64,000 bases of DNA from Gaetbulibacter saemankumensis DSM 17032 (GCF_000425645.1 NZ_KE384430.1:558001-622000); one strand, 5' to 3'. Counted from the first letter of the stretch, positions 20,117 to 29,172 are shown. Notes: generated from the sequence alone by a model not told the origin. A program made the numbers and translations.

Positions 20117-21553
20117 TTATTTGACGACTGTTATCGAGCCCTTCCGCTTTTTTTTATTTTGAGTTGTTATGATGTAATAATACACCGGATTTATATCATT
20201 AAGTTCTATATCATTTGTGGGCCAATCGTTTAAATAATTATCGGTTTGTAAAACAATCTTTCCTTGCGATGTCATAATTATAACTTGCGCATTGGTGCCG
20301 TTTACATATTCTTGAGGAATGACCCAGGTGTCATTAATACCATCACCATTGGGGCTAACAATGTTTGGTATTTCAGGCACATCTGGAAATGGTTCTTTTA
20401 CCGAAAAAGTAAATTCGTTTGATGCTATACAACCTGTGGTTTGGGTTACAACGGCTCTGTAATTACCAATGGAGTTGGCCTCATAGATATTTGAAGTAGC
20501 CGATGCGATTAATGTATTATTTAAATACCATTCAAAATTTGGGTTATTAGCGTCGGTAGTAATAGTTGCTGTAATTGTTTCTCCTTCCTCTATAAAGTTA
20601 TATTCTGGAATATCTATGCTACTTGTAAAACCTGTAGTTTCTAAGTTGATAGTACCAGTTGTTACACAGACCCCTAGATCAATTGTTACAGAATAAGAGC
20701 CAGCTTGGTCTGTAGAATAGGTTTGATTTGTTGCCCCTGATATAGGAGTTCCGTCTTTGTACCATTGGTAACTATTACCATTAATAGTACTTAGTGTGGT
20801 GGCGCCTTCACTTGAACAATATGGGTTACCTAAACTAGAATTGATGGTAGTGGTACTAGAGGACGTTGCTTCACTAACCGTAACACGGTTAGAGTATGAA
20901 TTTGAAGTACAAGAGCCATAGTTTGTTTCAACAAAATAGGTGCCAGGTTGTGATACTTCTAAACTATTTGAAGTTTGAATATATTCTGAAGTTGTGGCAC
21001 TTGTTTCTTTATACCAGTTAAAAGTTAAAGAAGTGTATTGTAAAGGGGAATCATTTTCTCCATTACCAGGATTATCAATGGTTAGAATATAACTTTCTCC
21101 TGCACAGTAAACCGCCGTTTCTATGAGGTTGTTTATGGTGAAAGGCGTATCCTGTATTTTGTAATAAGCTGCAAAAGCATCTGATCTTGGACTTATAGCT
21201 GGAAAAATAGAACTTTTAATTTTTAATCGATAGGCCTCTCCAGCGGTATTAGTTGGAAGTGAAAATTCTACGGTTACAGGTGTTTCTGTAAATTCTCCGG
21301 GAGCAGTAGTTTTAAGTATAACAGGATTGGTAAAGTCGCCCGTAGCATCAGATAATTCTACAATAAACTGGTTTGAAGTTAAGTTGTCTTCTGTTGTAAA
21401 ATTGAATGTAACGAAGTAAGTGTTGAAATTTTCACCGGCACATGCCTGACTAAACCCTAGGTTTGGTTTACTTATAACCATTTGAGAATGTCCGACTTTG
21501 GTAAAACATACAACAAGTAAAATCACGATATTAATAACAGTAAAATTTCTCAT
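20117..21553 (-). CDS. sprC: T9SS type B cargo with Ig-like domains, SprC-like
   Basis: A 478-residue secreted protein with signal peptide (residues 1-23, ending GHSQ). Several Ig-like/PKD-like segments carry the pattern YQWYKDGTPISGATNQTY and FEWYLNNTLIASATS. The last 85 residues form the gliding-motility-associated C-terminal domain (PNIVSPNGDGINDTW, VIIMTSQGKIVLQT), the type B sorting signal of the T9SS. It is the gene before the SprD-like gene, as sprC is in F. johnsoniae. The upstream gap to the beta-helix gene is 169 bases with no clear promoter, so it may be read from the promoter at 23112-23142. The exact role of SprC proteins is not well known; the symbol is by synteny. Confidence 0.75.
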   Translation of the reverse strand: MRNFTVINIVILLVVCFTKVGHSQMVISKPNLGFSQACAGENFNTYFVTFNFTTEDNLTSNQFIVELSDATGDFTNPVILKTTAPGEFTETPVTVEFSLPTNTAGEAYRLKIKSSIFPAISPRSDAFAAYYKIQDTPFTINNLIETAVYCAGESYILTIDNPGNGENDSPLQYTSLTFNWYKETSATTSEYIQTSNSLEVSQPGTYFVETNYGSCTSNSYSNRVTVSEATSSSTTTINSSLGNPYCSSEGATTLSTINGNSYQWYKDGTPISGATNQTYSTDQAGSYSVTIDLGVCVTTGTINLETTGFTSSIDIPEYNFIEEGETITATITTDANNPNFEWYLNNTLIASATSNIYEANSIGNYRAVVTQTTGCIASNEFTFSVKEPFPDVPEIPNIVSPNGDGINDTWVIPQEYVNGTNAQVIIMTSQGKIVLQTDNYLNDWPTNDIELNDINPVYYYIITTQNKKKRKGSITVVK

Positions 21554-21722
21554 GCGATAGTATTTTCATTATTAAATTCTAGAGGAATTATCGTGTTCAC
21601 TTGTTATATGTTGGGCTATATTTACTTATACATTGATTGGGGTCTTATCAATAGGTCTAAAGTTTTTCGTAAACGTGATAATGGTTGGTCTAGATAACGT
21701 TATTAAGGTTTGGTTGAAATGA

Positions 21723-23060
21723 TTAATCTTCGTCTGTGGTTGTATCAGCGGCAAAATATTCTTTTGGAGCTGCAATAATTTTGTTAATTCTAAGTCTGAA
21801 ATCTGGTCGTCTGGCATTTCTCGTGTCAATAAAAGTTTCAGAATTACCACTTTTAGAATACACATTTAAAAAAGCACTGTTTCCATACCAGTTTTCAAGA
21901 TCCTCATTATTAGAATTATTTTCAACAAAAATATTTCCATTACAATTATTGAAGTACATTCCAGTAAATTTTATTTTTTCCAAGTTTTCCTGATTAATAG
22001 CAATGCTATTTTCGAAAATAACAGCTGGATTAAAACCTGAGATGACACTTTTAGACATGTCTAATTTGGAGTTGTGTCCAACGTATAAGGCTTCATTTAT
22101 TAGCCCTTTAGTTATATCAGATTTTATGTCGTCGCTTGTATTTAGTAAGGTTAAATTTTTAGCAATAACGTTAGTACTATTTTTTGTAAAATCAACCTCT
22201 TCCTTTTTATCGTAGGAACGAACATACATACATCTTGACCCAGCACTATTAGATATAAAAGGAGAACGAATAGCTAAAGAGTTTTCCAAAGTACATTGAG
22301 TACCATAATTGAAGTTGAAGTCATTACTTCCGTTTCTGTAAGAAACAGCTTTTGATATTTTTAGATCTCCACCCCAAATTTGGAATGCATTTCCAGCGGA
22401 GTAACTAACCATAATGTTTTCTATTAGGGTTTTATTTCCTACTCCGGCAAGTAGTAATCCGTTTAGATATTTACCACGAGCAATACGTTTACCAGCGTAT
22501 TCTATACGAACATAACTTAAAATACCCGAGTTGCTTTCTACGTTCTGACCTCCATAATTAGTATAGGCATATGATGAAGGTGATAGGTCTTTATAAAATG
22601 AAGCTACTGACCCGTTACCAAATTTATTGGTTGGCGCGTCTCCTAAAACTATAATACCACCCCAGTCGCCTTCTTTTTTGAAGCTTCTGTTAGATGTGAA
22701 AACAATAGGATCTGTTTCTGTACCCTGCGCTATTAATTTAGCACCTTTACTAATCGTTAAGGTCGCTTTTGTATCAAAATCACCGATAATTACGGTTCCA
22801 GGTTCGATAATTAACGATGCTCCTTCTGTTACAAAGACATCTCCCATTAAAAGATAAACATTACGTTTTAGTAATTGCGTGTCTTCAGAAATGTTACCAG
22901 CTAGAATTTGAGTAGGTTCTCTATAGTCCGATGATTTTGGTTGAAATTCGGTCCAGTTTTGTAACCAGTTATCATCACCTATAATTCCTTTTTCTTGTTG
23001 TGCGTAGGTACTCCCTATAAATAGAAAAAGTAGCCATGCGATTTGGGTAAATTTTTTCAT
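21723..23060 (-). CDS. Secreted right-handed beta-helix protein
   Basis: A 445-residue protein with signal peptide (ending STYAQ). After about 60 residues a parallel beta-helix is suggested by short strands such as VTEGASLIIEPGTVIIG, ATLTISKGAKLIAQGTE and GGIIVLGDAP, followed by turns with Asn and Gly. This type of fold often binds or cleaves glycans or serves in adhesion. No catalytic motif and no clear T9SS C-terminal sorting domain is seen (the end is NKIIAAPKEYFAADTTTDED). It heads the spr operon, directly behind the best promoter in the region. I do not recognise a named family, and its role in gliding is inference. Confidence 0.7.
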   Translation of the reverse strand: MKKFTQIAWLLFLFIGSTYAQQEKGIIGDDNWLQNWTEFQPKSSDYREPTQILAGNISEDTQLLKRNVYLLMGDVFVTEGASLIIEPGTVIIGDFDTKATLTISKGAKLIAQGTETDPIVFTSNRSFKKEGDWGGIIVLGDAPTNKFGNGSVASFYKDLSPSSYAYTNYGGQNVESNSGILSYVRIEYAGKRIARGKYLNGLLLAGVGNKTLIENIMVSYSAGNAFQIWGGDLKISKAVSYRNGSNDFNFNYGTQCTLENSLAIRSPFISNSAGSRCMYVRSYDKKEEVDFTKNSTNVIAKNLTLLNTSDDIKSDITKGLINEALYVGHNSKLDMSKSVISGFNPAVIFENSIAINQENLEKIKFTGMYFNNCNGNIFVENNSNNEDLENWYGNSAFLNVYSKSGNSETFIDTRNARRPDFRLRINKIIAAPKEYFAADTTTDED

Positions 23061-23111
23061 GGTTAAATATTTAACTTTTAATCAATTAAAATGATTATTA
23101 AAGATTAGGGT

Positions 23112-23142
23112 CAAATATAAATAAAAACCTATGAAATACCAA
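23112..23142 (-). promoter_or_regulatory. Promoter of the spr operon
   Basis: On the minus strand TTG (23140-23142), a 20-base spacer and TATATTTG (23112-23119) give a near-ideal Bacteroidota promoter. The predicted leader is about 45 bases before the start at 23060. It would drive the beta-helix gene and probably all downstream spr genes. Confidence 0.7.
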
Positions 23143-23348
23143 TTTTTTCGGCGAAATACATGAATATTTTATAATATGTAAGAATAAGCCTCTAAATAAT
23201 TATTTAAAAGTAAGAAAAATCTTCATAATTGAAGATTGTTTTGCACAAAGAAGTATTAGTAGTACAATAATAGTTATTAAAATGTAATAAAGGCAAGGGA
23301 TTTACGGACAAATTTTTAAGTTTTTAAAGAATATGGAAATCAGGAATA

Positions 23349-23388
23349 AAAAAAGTACAATCTGAAATTATCAAGATTGTACTTTTTT
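23349..23388. terminator. Strong bidirectional terminator
   Basis: A perfect 15-bp inverted repeat (23349-23363 with 23374-23388) with a 10-base loop. A-runs and T-runs on the outer sides make it work on both strands. It closes the small secreted-protein gene on the minus strand and insulates the spr promoter. The rest of the 23061-23425 gap holds only the spr promoter. Confidence 0.85.
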
Positions 23389-23425
23389 AAGGTAGTTTAT
23401 ATAAAATAATTATAGTTGAAAAGTC

Positions 23426-23884
23426 TTAGCGATATTCGCCGTATTCATGTAAAAGTTTCATGGCTTCTTCATAAAATAATATGGCCGATATTAACTTGCT
23501 GGTGTCAGAATAAGGTAAAATCATTTTTTGGAATTCTACGGTATTCTCTAAATAGTTATCAGTATTTTCAAATTGTTCTTCTAAAGCTTCCTTGTTGTCT
23601 TTGTTAGTTGGTATACCTAAAGTTTCCATTGTTACTCCCGGTTTAATGGCAAATCCAATATAGGGTAAAACGTTTACTAAGGTTTCAATGCGCTCAATAT
23701 AGAGGTCTACTAATTCACCTTTTTGCATTTGTTCCAGTTCGTCTATATTATGATACTTTTTTATAGAAGTTCCCTTTCTAATAATACTTTTAGGTTGATC
23801 TTTGCTGTCCTTCTTTTTTTGGGCAAAACCAATGCCAGCAACTAAAAATAAACTGAAACTAAGTAGTATAATCTTTGTTTTCAT
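23426..23884 (-). CDS. Small secreted protein, unknown function
   Basis: A 152-residue protein with a clear signal peptide (residues 1-21, ending GIGFAQ) followed by a Lys/Asp-rich linker. The rest looks mainly helical (KYHNIDELEQMQKGELVDLYIERIETLV, then LEEQFENTDNYLENTVEF). There is no lipobox and no sorting domain. It has its own promoter (23910-23939) and terminator (23349-23388), so it is a single-gene unit diverging from glnS. I do not recognise the family and assign no function. Confidence 0.7.
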   Translation of the reverse strand: MKTKIILLSFSLFLVAGIGFAQKKKDSKDQPKSIIRKGTSIKKYHNIDELEQMQKGELVDLYIERIETLVNVLPYIGFAIKPGVTMETLGIPTNKDNKEALEEQFENTDNYLENTVEFQKMILPYSDTSKLISAILFYEEAMKLLHEYGEYR

Positions 23885-23909
23885 ATTTGAGACTTAAGGG
23901 TTTATGGAA

Positions 23910-23939
23910 CAAATCTATGCAATTTATCGTAAAAAACAA
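23910..23939 (-). promoter_or_regulatory. Promoter of the small secreted-protein gene
   Basis: On the minus strand TTG (23937-23939), a 19-base spacer and TAGATTTG (23910-23917) fit the Bacteroidota consensus. It lies 26 bases before the ATG at 23884. Confidence 0.55.
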
Positions 23940-24086
23940 GCGTTTCGTCGTAAAAATTGATTTAATTTTTATTTTATGTGCCAATAGATGTTTTGGGGTG
24001 GTATTATTCTTTAAAAAAGTTAGAATTAATTTTCAGTAGGGCTTTTATATTCGTGAAGGTCTTCATATTAGTAATGCTATTTTGCT

Positions 24087-24094
24087 TAATTTTG
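24087..24094 (+). promoter_or_regulatory. Possible -7 box of glnS
   Basis: TAATTTTG fits TAnnTTTG and lies 20 bases before the ATG at 24115. No matching TTG element is seen at the right distance upstream, so this is tentative. Confidence 0.4.
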
Positions 24095-24114
24095 CCGAAA
24101 CCTGATATATATTT

Positions 24115-26133
24115 ATGAGCAGTGATATAAAATCGCTCAATTTTTTAGAGCAAATTATTGAAGAGGATTTGGCAAATGGAATGCCTAAAGAGAATTTAAG
24201 ATTCAGATTTCCACCAGAGCCCAATGGATATTTACATATAGGACATACTAAGGCTATTGGTATAAGTTTTGGATTGGGTGAAAAATATAATGCCCCGGTG
24301 AACTTAAGGTTTGATGACACCAATCCCGCCAAGGAAGAGCAGGAGTATGTAGATGCCATTAAGGAAGATGTTGCGTGGTTGGGTTATAAATGGGATAAAG
24401 AAGTTTATTCTTCCGATTATTTTCAGCAGTTATACGACTGGGCAGTACAATTAATAAAAGACGGTAAGGCTTATGTCGATTCACAATCTAGTGAAGCTAT
24501 GGCAGAACAAAAAGGAACGCCTACACAACCCGGTATCAATGGTCCTTATAGAAATAGAACCGTTGAAGAAAATCTGGATTTATTCGAACGCATGAAGGCA
24601 GGTGAATTTAATGAAGGAGACCATATTTTAAGGGCTAAAATAGATATGCAGCACCCAAATATGTTGATGCGTGATCCTATTATGTATCGGATTTTAAAGA
24701 AACATCATCATAGAACAGGTGATGCTTGGTGTATTTATCCTATGTACGACTGGACTCATGGTGAAAGCGATTATATTGAGCAGATATCACATTCTTTATG
24801 TTCTTTAGAATTTAAACCCCATAGAGAACTTTACAATTGGTTTAAAAATCAGGTTTATAATTACAGTGAGGAAGAATATCCTTTACTTCCTAAACAAAGG
24901 GAGTTTGCGCGTTTAAACTTAAGTTATACCATTATGAGTAAACGTAAGTTATTGCAATTGGTTAATAATAAGATTGTTGCTGGTTGGGACGATCCGCGTA
25001 TGCCAACAATCTCTGGTTTACGTCGTAGAGGTTACACGCCAAATGCCTTACGTAAGTTTGTTGAAACCGTTGGTGTTGCCAAGCGTGATAACGTTATTGA
25101 TGTATCCCTTTTAGAATTTTGTATTCGAGAAGATTTAAATAAAACCGCTCCTCGTGTTATGGCAGTTTTAGATCCGGTTAAATTGGTTATAACAAACTAT
25201 CCTGAAGATAAGGTGGAGTGGATGGATGCCGAAAATAATCAGGAGGATGAAAGCGCAGGTTATAGAAAAGTTCCATTTTCTCGAGAGTTGTATATCGAAA
25301 AATCGGATTTTAAAGAGGAGGCAGGAAGTAAGTTCTTTCGATTGAAATTGGGAGGCGAGGTGCGTCTTAAAAATGCCTATATTATTAAAGCCGAGCATGT
25401 TGTTAAAGATGCTAATGGAGAGGTTACAGAAATTCACTGTACCTATTCTGAAGATACTTCTAAGAAAGTAAAAGGAACATTGCATTGGGTCTCTATTCAA
25501 CATGCGGTAAAAGCTGAAGTTCGTGAATATGATCGCTTGTTTATGGACGAAGCCCCAGATAGTCATCAGGATAAAGATTTTATGGATTTTTTAAATCCGA
25601 ATTCTTTGCGACTTATCGATGCTTATGTAGAGCCTAGCTTGGTAGAAGCTAATGTGGGCGATCGCTTTCAGTTCCAACGTTTAGGATATTTTTGTGTTGA
25701 TAAGGATTCAGGGAATAATAAGTTAGTATTTAATAAAACGGTTGGATTGCGGGATACCTGGTCTAAACAAAAGCCGGTAGAAAATACTCAGAATAGAGCT
25801 GAAAATAAGAAGCCCCAACAGAATCAACCAAAGCGTAAAGCTATTGATGTAATTCAGCAATTAGGTAAAAAATATACAAATTTGCCGGAGCAAAAGCAGC
25901 TTAAAATAAAGGAAGAAATTAAGCAGTTAGCTAACGATATTAGTTATGAAGAACTTCAACCTTTGTTTAATACAGCTGTAAAGAAAGTTGGTACGCGTAT
26001 AGCTGTCGTTATTTCTTTAGGTGTATTATTGGATTCTGGATTAACAAAAGATGAGAATATTGACGCTTTTTTATCTAAGGCCATAGAAGATAAAAACGAA
26101 CTATTAGTAGCGGAAGCAAAGGCAATTATCTAG
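24115..26133 (+). CDS. glnS: Glutamine-tRNA ligase with C-terminal extension
   Basis: A 672-residue class I aminoacyl-tRNA synthetase that charges tRNA-Gln directly with glutamine. The N-terminus has FPPEPNGYLHIGHTKAIGI (HIGH at residues 41-44). The KMSKS-type loop is IMSKRKL at about 273-279. The anticodon-binding beta-barrels follow. E. coli GlnRS is about 554 residues; here a Gln/Asn/Lys-rich linker at about 550-575 leads into an extra helical domain of about 95 residues (KYTNLPEQKQLKIKEEIKQ to the end). Together with gltX 5 kb downstream, it implies that Gln-tRNA is made without needing the amidotransferase route. Start ATG 24115 fits the family N-terminus. Confidence 0.96.
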   Translation: MSSDIKSLNFLEQIIEEDLANGMPKENLRFRFPPEPNGYLHIGHTKAIGISFGLGEKYNAPVNLRFDDTNPAKEEQEYVDAIKEDVAWLGYKWDKEVYSSDYFQQLYDWAVQLIKDGKAYVDSQSSEAMAEQKGTPTQPGINGPYRNRTVEENLDLFERMKAGEFNEGDHILRAKIDMQHPNMLMRDPIMYRILKKHHHRTGDAWCIYPMYDWTHGESDYIEQISHSLCSLEFKPHRELYNWFKNQVYNYSEEEYPLLPKQREFARLNLSYTIMSKRKLLQLVNNKIVAGWDDPRMPTISGLRRRGYTPNALRKFVETVGVAKRDNVIDVSLLEFCIREDLNKTAPRVMAVLDPVKLVITNYPEDKVEWMDAENNQEDESAGYRKVPFSRELYIEKSDFKEEAGSKFFRLKLGGEVRLKNAYIIKAEHVVKDANGEVTEIHCTYSEDTSKKVKGTLHWVSIQHAVKAEVREYDRLFMDEAPDSHQDKDFMDFLNPNSLRLIDAYVEPSLVEANVGDRFQFQRLGYFCVDKDSGNNKLVFNKTVGLRDTWSKQKPVENTQNRAENKKPQQNQPKRKAIDVIQQLGKKYTNLPEQKQLKIKEEIKQLANDISYEELQPLFNTAVKKVGTRIAVVISLGVLLDSGLTKDENIDAFLSKAIEDKNELLVAEAKAII

Positions 26134-26214
26134 CCTCTGTTTAGTATTTTAGATGGGATGTTTCATGATAATTTTAGCTATATTTAGTGTATCTAATCTG
26201 TAACTAAAATTATT

Positions 26215-26697
26215 ATGGAATTTAATTTTTTAGCAATTATTGCGGCTGCTTTGTCAGCTTTAGTCGTGGGTTTTATCTGGTATAATCCTAAAGTATTTGG
26301 TAATGCTTGGATGCAGGCAGCAGATATGACCGAAGAAAAAATGAAAGGTGCAAATATGGCTAAGATCTTCGCCCTGGCACTGTTATTCGCATTTTTATTA
26401 TCGATTGCTCTACCCGGAATAGTAATCCATCAAATGGGAGCACTGAGTATGGTGGGAGGTGACCCAACGTCAGCATTACCTTCTTACGAAGTTTTTATTG
26501 CAGATTATGGAGATGCCTTTAGAACCTTTAAACATGGGGCTTTTCATGGTGTCTTATCGGGTGTTTTTATAGCCCTTCCTATTCTTGGAACAAATGCATT
26601 ATTTGAGAGAAAGGGAGCGAAATATATTTTTATAAATTCAGGTTATTGGATTGTTACATTAGGAATTATGGGTGCTATTATTTGTGGCTGGAAATAA
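26215..26697 (+). CDS. DUF1761 family membrane protein
   Basis: A 160-residue protein with four predicted membrane segments. The pattern ALVVGFIWYNPKVFGNAWM at residues about 16-34 is typical of DUF1761. Later segments are IFALALLFAFLLSIALPG, GVLSGVFIALPILGTNALF and YWIVTLGIMGAIICG. A polar loop faces between helices two and three (GDAFRTFKHGAFHG). No function is established for this family. It ends with its own terminator at 26725-26753. Confidence 0.8.
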   Translation: MEFNFLAIIAAALSALVVGFIWYNPKVFGNAWMQAADMTEEKMKGANMAKIFALALLFAFLLSIALPGIVIHQMGALSMVGGDPTSALPSYEVFIADYGDAFRTFKHGAFHGVLSGVFIALPILGTNALFERKGAKYIFINSGYWIVTLGIMGAIICGWK

Positions 26698-26724
26698 AAA
26701 TTTTGTAAGTTTATTTTTTAATTG

Positions 26725-26753
26725 AAGACTGAGGGTTTACTTCAGTCTTTTTT
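26725..26753 (+). terminator. Rho-independent terminator of the DUF1761 gene
   Basis: AAGACTGA (26725-26732) pairs with TCAGTCTT (26742-26749) around a 9-base loop and runs into a T stretch. Its position means that a TTG codon at 26722 cannot sensibly start the next gene. Confidence 0.75.
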
Positions 26754-26763
26754 ATGGTTTAAT

Positions 26764-27918
26764 TTGAAAACATTCCACATTTATAAATCGGTTAAGGAGT
26801 TGCCAGAATCTTGGGATACTTTAACAAGTCATGATTTGTTTTTGCAGACGACTTATCTAAATGTATTGGAGGAATCGGCTCCAGATAATATTAACTGTTA
26901 TTATGTGGGGGTTTTTGTAGGGGCTGACTTAATTGGTGTGGCTCTGGTACAAAGGGTGCAACTGTATCTTCGAGATATGTTTCGTGATAAGGCCTGGTCT
27001 TGTTTTAGGGAATATGTAAAAGATAAGGTTGCCAGAGTTTTAAAAGGGAATATTCTGGTAGTTGGTAATATGATGCATACAGGACAACATGGTATCTATT
27101 TTAAGAAGGAGCACATTTCAACTGCTGGTTTTCTTGAAAGAGTGTATCAGTCTCTCGATGAAATCTCCCGAATGATTAAAATCCAAGAAAATAAAAAGAT
27201 CCGTGCCATTCTTTTTAAGGACTATTTTTTTAAGGATGATATTGTTGGTCAATTTGATTTTTTTAGATCGCATCATTTGTATGAGGTTTCCGTGCAACCT
27301 AATATGATTATGGAGCTTAATGCTAATTGGAAAAGCATAGAGGATTATAAATCTGAGTTAAATAAAAAATATCGCGATCGCTATAAACGCGCCAAACAAA
27401 AATTTAATGGAATAGAATCCGTAGAGCTAAATCTCAGCGATATTAAAAAGAATCTGGATAGATTACATGAGTTGTATTTGAATGTATCAAATAATGCAAA
27501 ATTCAACACATTCATATTGACTCCAGATCATTTTTATAATTTAAAATGTCATTTACGTAATAATTTTAGGGTCTTTGGTTATTACTTAGACAATGAATTG
27601 ATAGGGTTTTATACCCTCATATTAAATGATTATGATTTAGAAACTTATTTTTTAGGATATGATAAAGAGCATCAGTATCCCAACCAATTGTATTTAAATA
27701 TGCTTTATGATATGGCTGAATTTGGGATTAGACACCATTTTAAAACGGTTGTTTATGCACGAACAGCTATGGCTATAAAAAGCTCGGTAGGAGCAAAAGC
27801 CTTTCCAATGGTGGTATATTTAAAACATACCAACGTGGTACTTAATGCGCTTTTGAGACAGTTTTGTCGACTTATGAACCCAATACAGGATTGGGAAGAA
27901 AGGCATCCTTTTAAGTAA
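26764..27918 (+). CDS. GNAT-fold acyltransferase, BioF2/peptidoglycan-bridge type
   Basis: About 384 residues. The N-terminal half begins KTFHIYKSVKELPESWDTL, as in large two-domain GNAT proteins of the PF13480-like group. The C-terminal half has NKKYRDRYKRAKQKF, then NFRVFGYYLDNELIGFYTLI and a YLGYDKEH-type strand typical of the acyl-CoA-binding fold. These enzymes move acyl or aminoacyl groups to lipids, sugars or peptidoglycan; the substrate here is unknown. The frame is open to 26722, but that region holds the upstream gene's terminator, so TTG at 26764 is the best start even though it is a weak codon. No signal peptide is seen, suggesting a cytoplasmic enzyme. Confidence 0.75.
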   Translation: MKTFHIYKSVKELPESWDTLTSHDLFLQTTYLNVLEESAPDNINCYYVGVFVGADLIGVALVQRVQLYLRDMFRDKAWSCFREYVKDKVARVLKGNILVVGNMMHTGQHGIYFKKEHISTAGFLERVYQSLDEISRMIKIQENKKIRAILFKDYFFKDDIVGQFDFFRSHHLYEVSVQPNMIMELNANWKSIEDYKSELNKKYRDRYKRAKQKFNGIESVELNLSDIKKNLDRLHELYLNVSNNAKFNTFILTPDHFYNLKCHLRNNFRVFGYYLDNELIGFYTLILNDYDLETYFLGYDKEHQYPNQLYLNMLYDMAEFGIRHHFKTVVYARTAMAIKSSVGAKAFPMVVYLKHTNVVLNALLRQFCRLMNPIQDWEERHPFK

Positions 27919-27993
27919 AAGATTTATTGGGTATAAGCTTTTGTAAGTCCTTAAATTTTAGTAATTTAATAGTCTATTTTATGGCTGATTATT

Positions 27994-28227
27994 ATGAAAT
28001 CTTTAACCAAAATACTTGGTAAAATTTCCGGATTGATACGGGAAATTGAAATGGAGTATCCAGAATTATATAAGCATTTAGATGAAAACCCTGTGACCAT
28101 ACCCAATGAGGCGCATCCGCGTGTTGATGCAGAGGCCATGGATAATTATTTACAGACTTTAAGAAGTATTCTCGATAAATACAGAGAAGAGCAAGGTTTA
28201 AAAAAACCCCTTAAATCACATCTTTAA
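27994..28227 (+). CDS. Small conserved-looking protein, unknown function
   Basis: A 77-residue soluble helical protein (KILGKISGLIREIEMEYPEL, then a helix near NYLQTLRSILDKYREEQ). The start is ATG 27994. Its stop codon lies within the right arm of a strong terminator hairpin, so the gene and its terminator overlap. It follows the acyltransferase gene by 75 bases and may be cotranscribed. I do not recognise a named family. A codon pattern without odd residues and a well-placed terminator support a real gene. Confidence 0.7.
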   Translation: MKSLTKILGKISGLIREIEMEYPELYKHLDENPVTIPNEAHPRVDAEAMDNYLQTLRSILDKYREEQGLKKPLKSHL

Positions 28228-28234
28228 GGGGTTT
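28204..28234. terminator. Bidirectional terminator between convergent genes
   Basis: A perfect 12-bp inverted repeat, 28204-28215 with 28223-28234, with a 7-base loop, A-rich on the left and T-rich on the right. It serves the 77-residue gene (plus) and the SPFH gene (minus). Confidence 0.85.
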
Positions 28235-28251
28235 GTAATTTTCTTAAATTA

Positions 28252-29172
28252 TTATTGTTTTTTCTTTTTAGCTTCTTTCATGGCTTCGCCAATTTGATTG
28301 CTGGCTGTAAAACTTGCAACCATTTCGTTGAGCATATTACTACCAGTCTGAGGTGCGTTTGGTAATAGGATGAGATTGCTGTTGGTTTCTTCTCCTAAGG
28401 ATTGTAAGGTGTCGTAATGTTGCGTAACAACAATCAAGGCTGATGCTTCCTGGCTATTAATGCCAACACGGTTTAACACTTCAACCGATTCTTCTAATCC
28501 GCGGGCTATTTCACGACGCTGATCGGCAATACCCTGACCTTGTAAACGCTTGCTTTCTGCTTCAGCTTTTGCTTTTTCTACAATTAAAATGCGCTGTGCA
28601 TCCCCTTCAAACTGAGCCGCTATTTTTTCACGTTCAGAGGCGTTAATTCTATTCATCGCAGCTTTTACCTGAGCGTCTGGATCAATATCAGTTACCAAGG
28701 TTTTAATTATATCAAATCCGTAATCTGACATCGCATCGTTTAATTCAGCTTTTACGGCAAGGGCGATATCGTCTTTTTTAACAAAAACGTCATCAAGTTT
28801 CATTTTAGGAACTTCAGCTCTAACCACATCAAACACATAGCTGGTAATTTGGTCATGGGGGTAGTCTAATTTATAAAAAGCATCATAGACTTTGTCTCGA
28901 ATTACCTTATACTGTACGGATACTTTTAATCGAACAAAAACATCATCTAAAGTCTTGGTTTCTACAATTACATCTAATTGTTGGATTTTTAAACTAAGTC
29001 TACCGGCTACCTTATCAATTAATGGGATTTTTAATTGCAAACCCGAGTGGCGGATACTGGAAAATTTACCGAAACGTTCTATAATGGCAGCCGTTTGTTG
29101 CTTCACTATAAAAAAGGAAGAAATCAGAATAATGACTCCTAAAAATAGAAATACTGGAAATAAAAAGTTCAT
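28252..29172 (-). CDS. SPFH/band 7 domain membrane protein (stomatin-like)
   Basis: A 306-residue protein. Residues about 3-25 are a membrane helix (FPVFLFLGVIILISSFFIV). The SPFH domain follows (QQTAAIIERFGKF, PLIDKVAGRLSLKIQQLDV, VETKTLDDVFVRL). A long coiled coil with REKIAAQFEGDAQRILIVEKAKAEAES-type sequence comes next, with a Gly/Ala-rich tail. Length and order fit the stomatin/paraslipin group that makes ring-shaped membrane microdomains and often controls proteases. There is no neighbouring NfeD gene, which is the common partner elsewhere. It converges with the 77-residue gene. Confidence 0.88.
   Translation of the reverse strand: MNFLFPVFLFLGVIILISSFFIVKQQTAAIIERFGKFSSIRHSGLQLKIPLIDKVAGRLSLKIQQLDVIVETKTLDDVFVRLKVSVQYKVIRDKVYDAFYKLDYPHDQITSYVFDVVRAEVPKMKLDDVFVKKDDIALAVKAELNDAMSDYGFDIIKTLVTDIDPDAQVKAAMNRINASEREKIAAQFEGDAQRILIVEKAKAEAESKRLQGQGIADQRREIARGLEESVEVLNRVGINSQEASALIVVTQHYDTLQSLGEETNSNLILLPNAPQTGSNMLNEMVASFTASNQIGEAMKEAKKKKQ

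Noticed and set aside
26722-26763. Longer N-terminus for the acyltransferase from TTG 26722
   Set aside because: It would be translated from the terminator hairpin of the preceding gene, and the extra residues do not fit the family.
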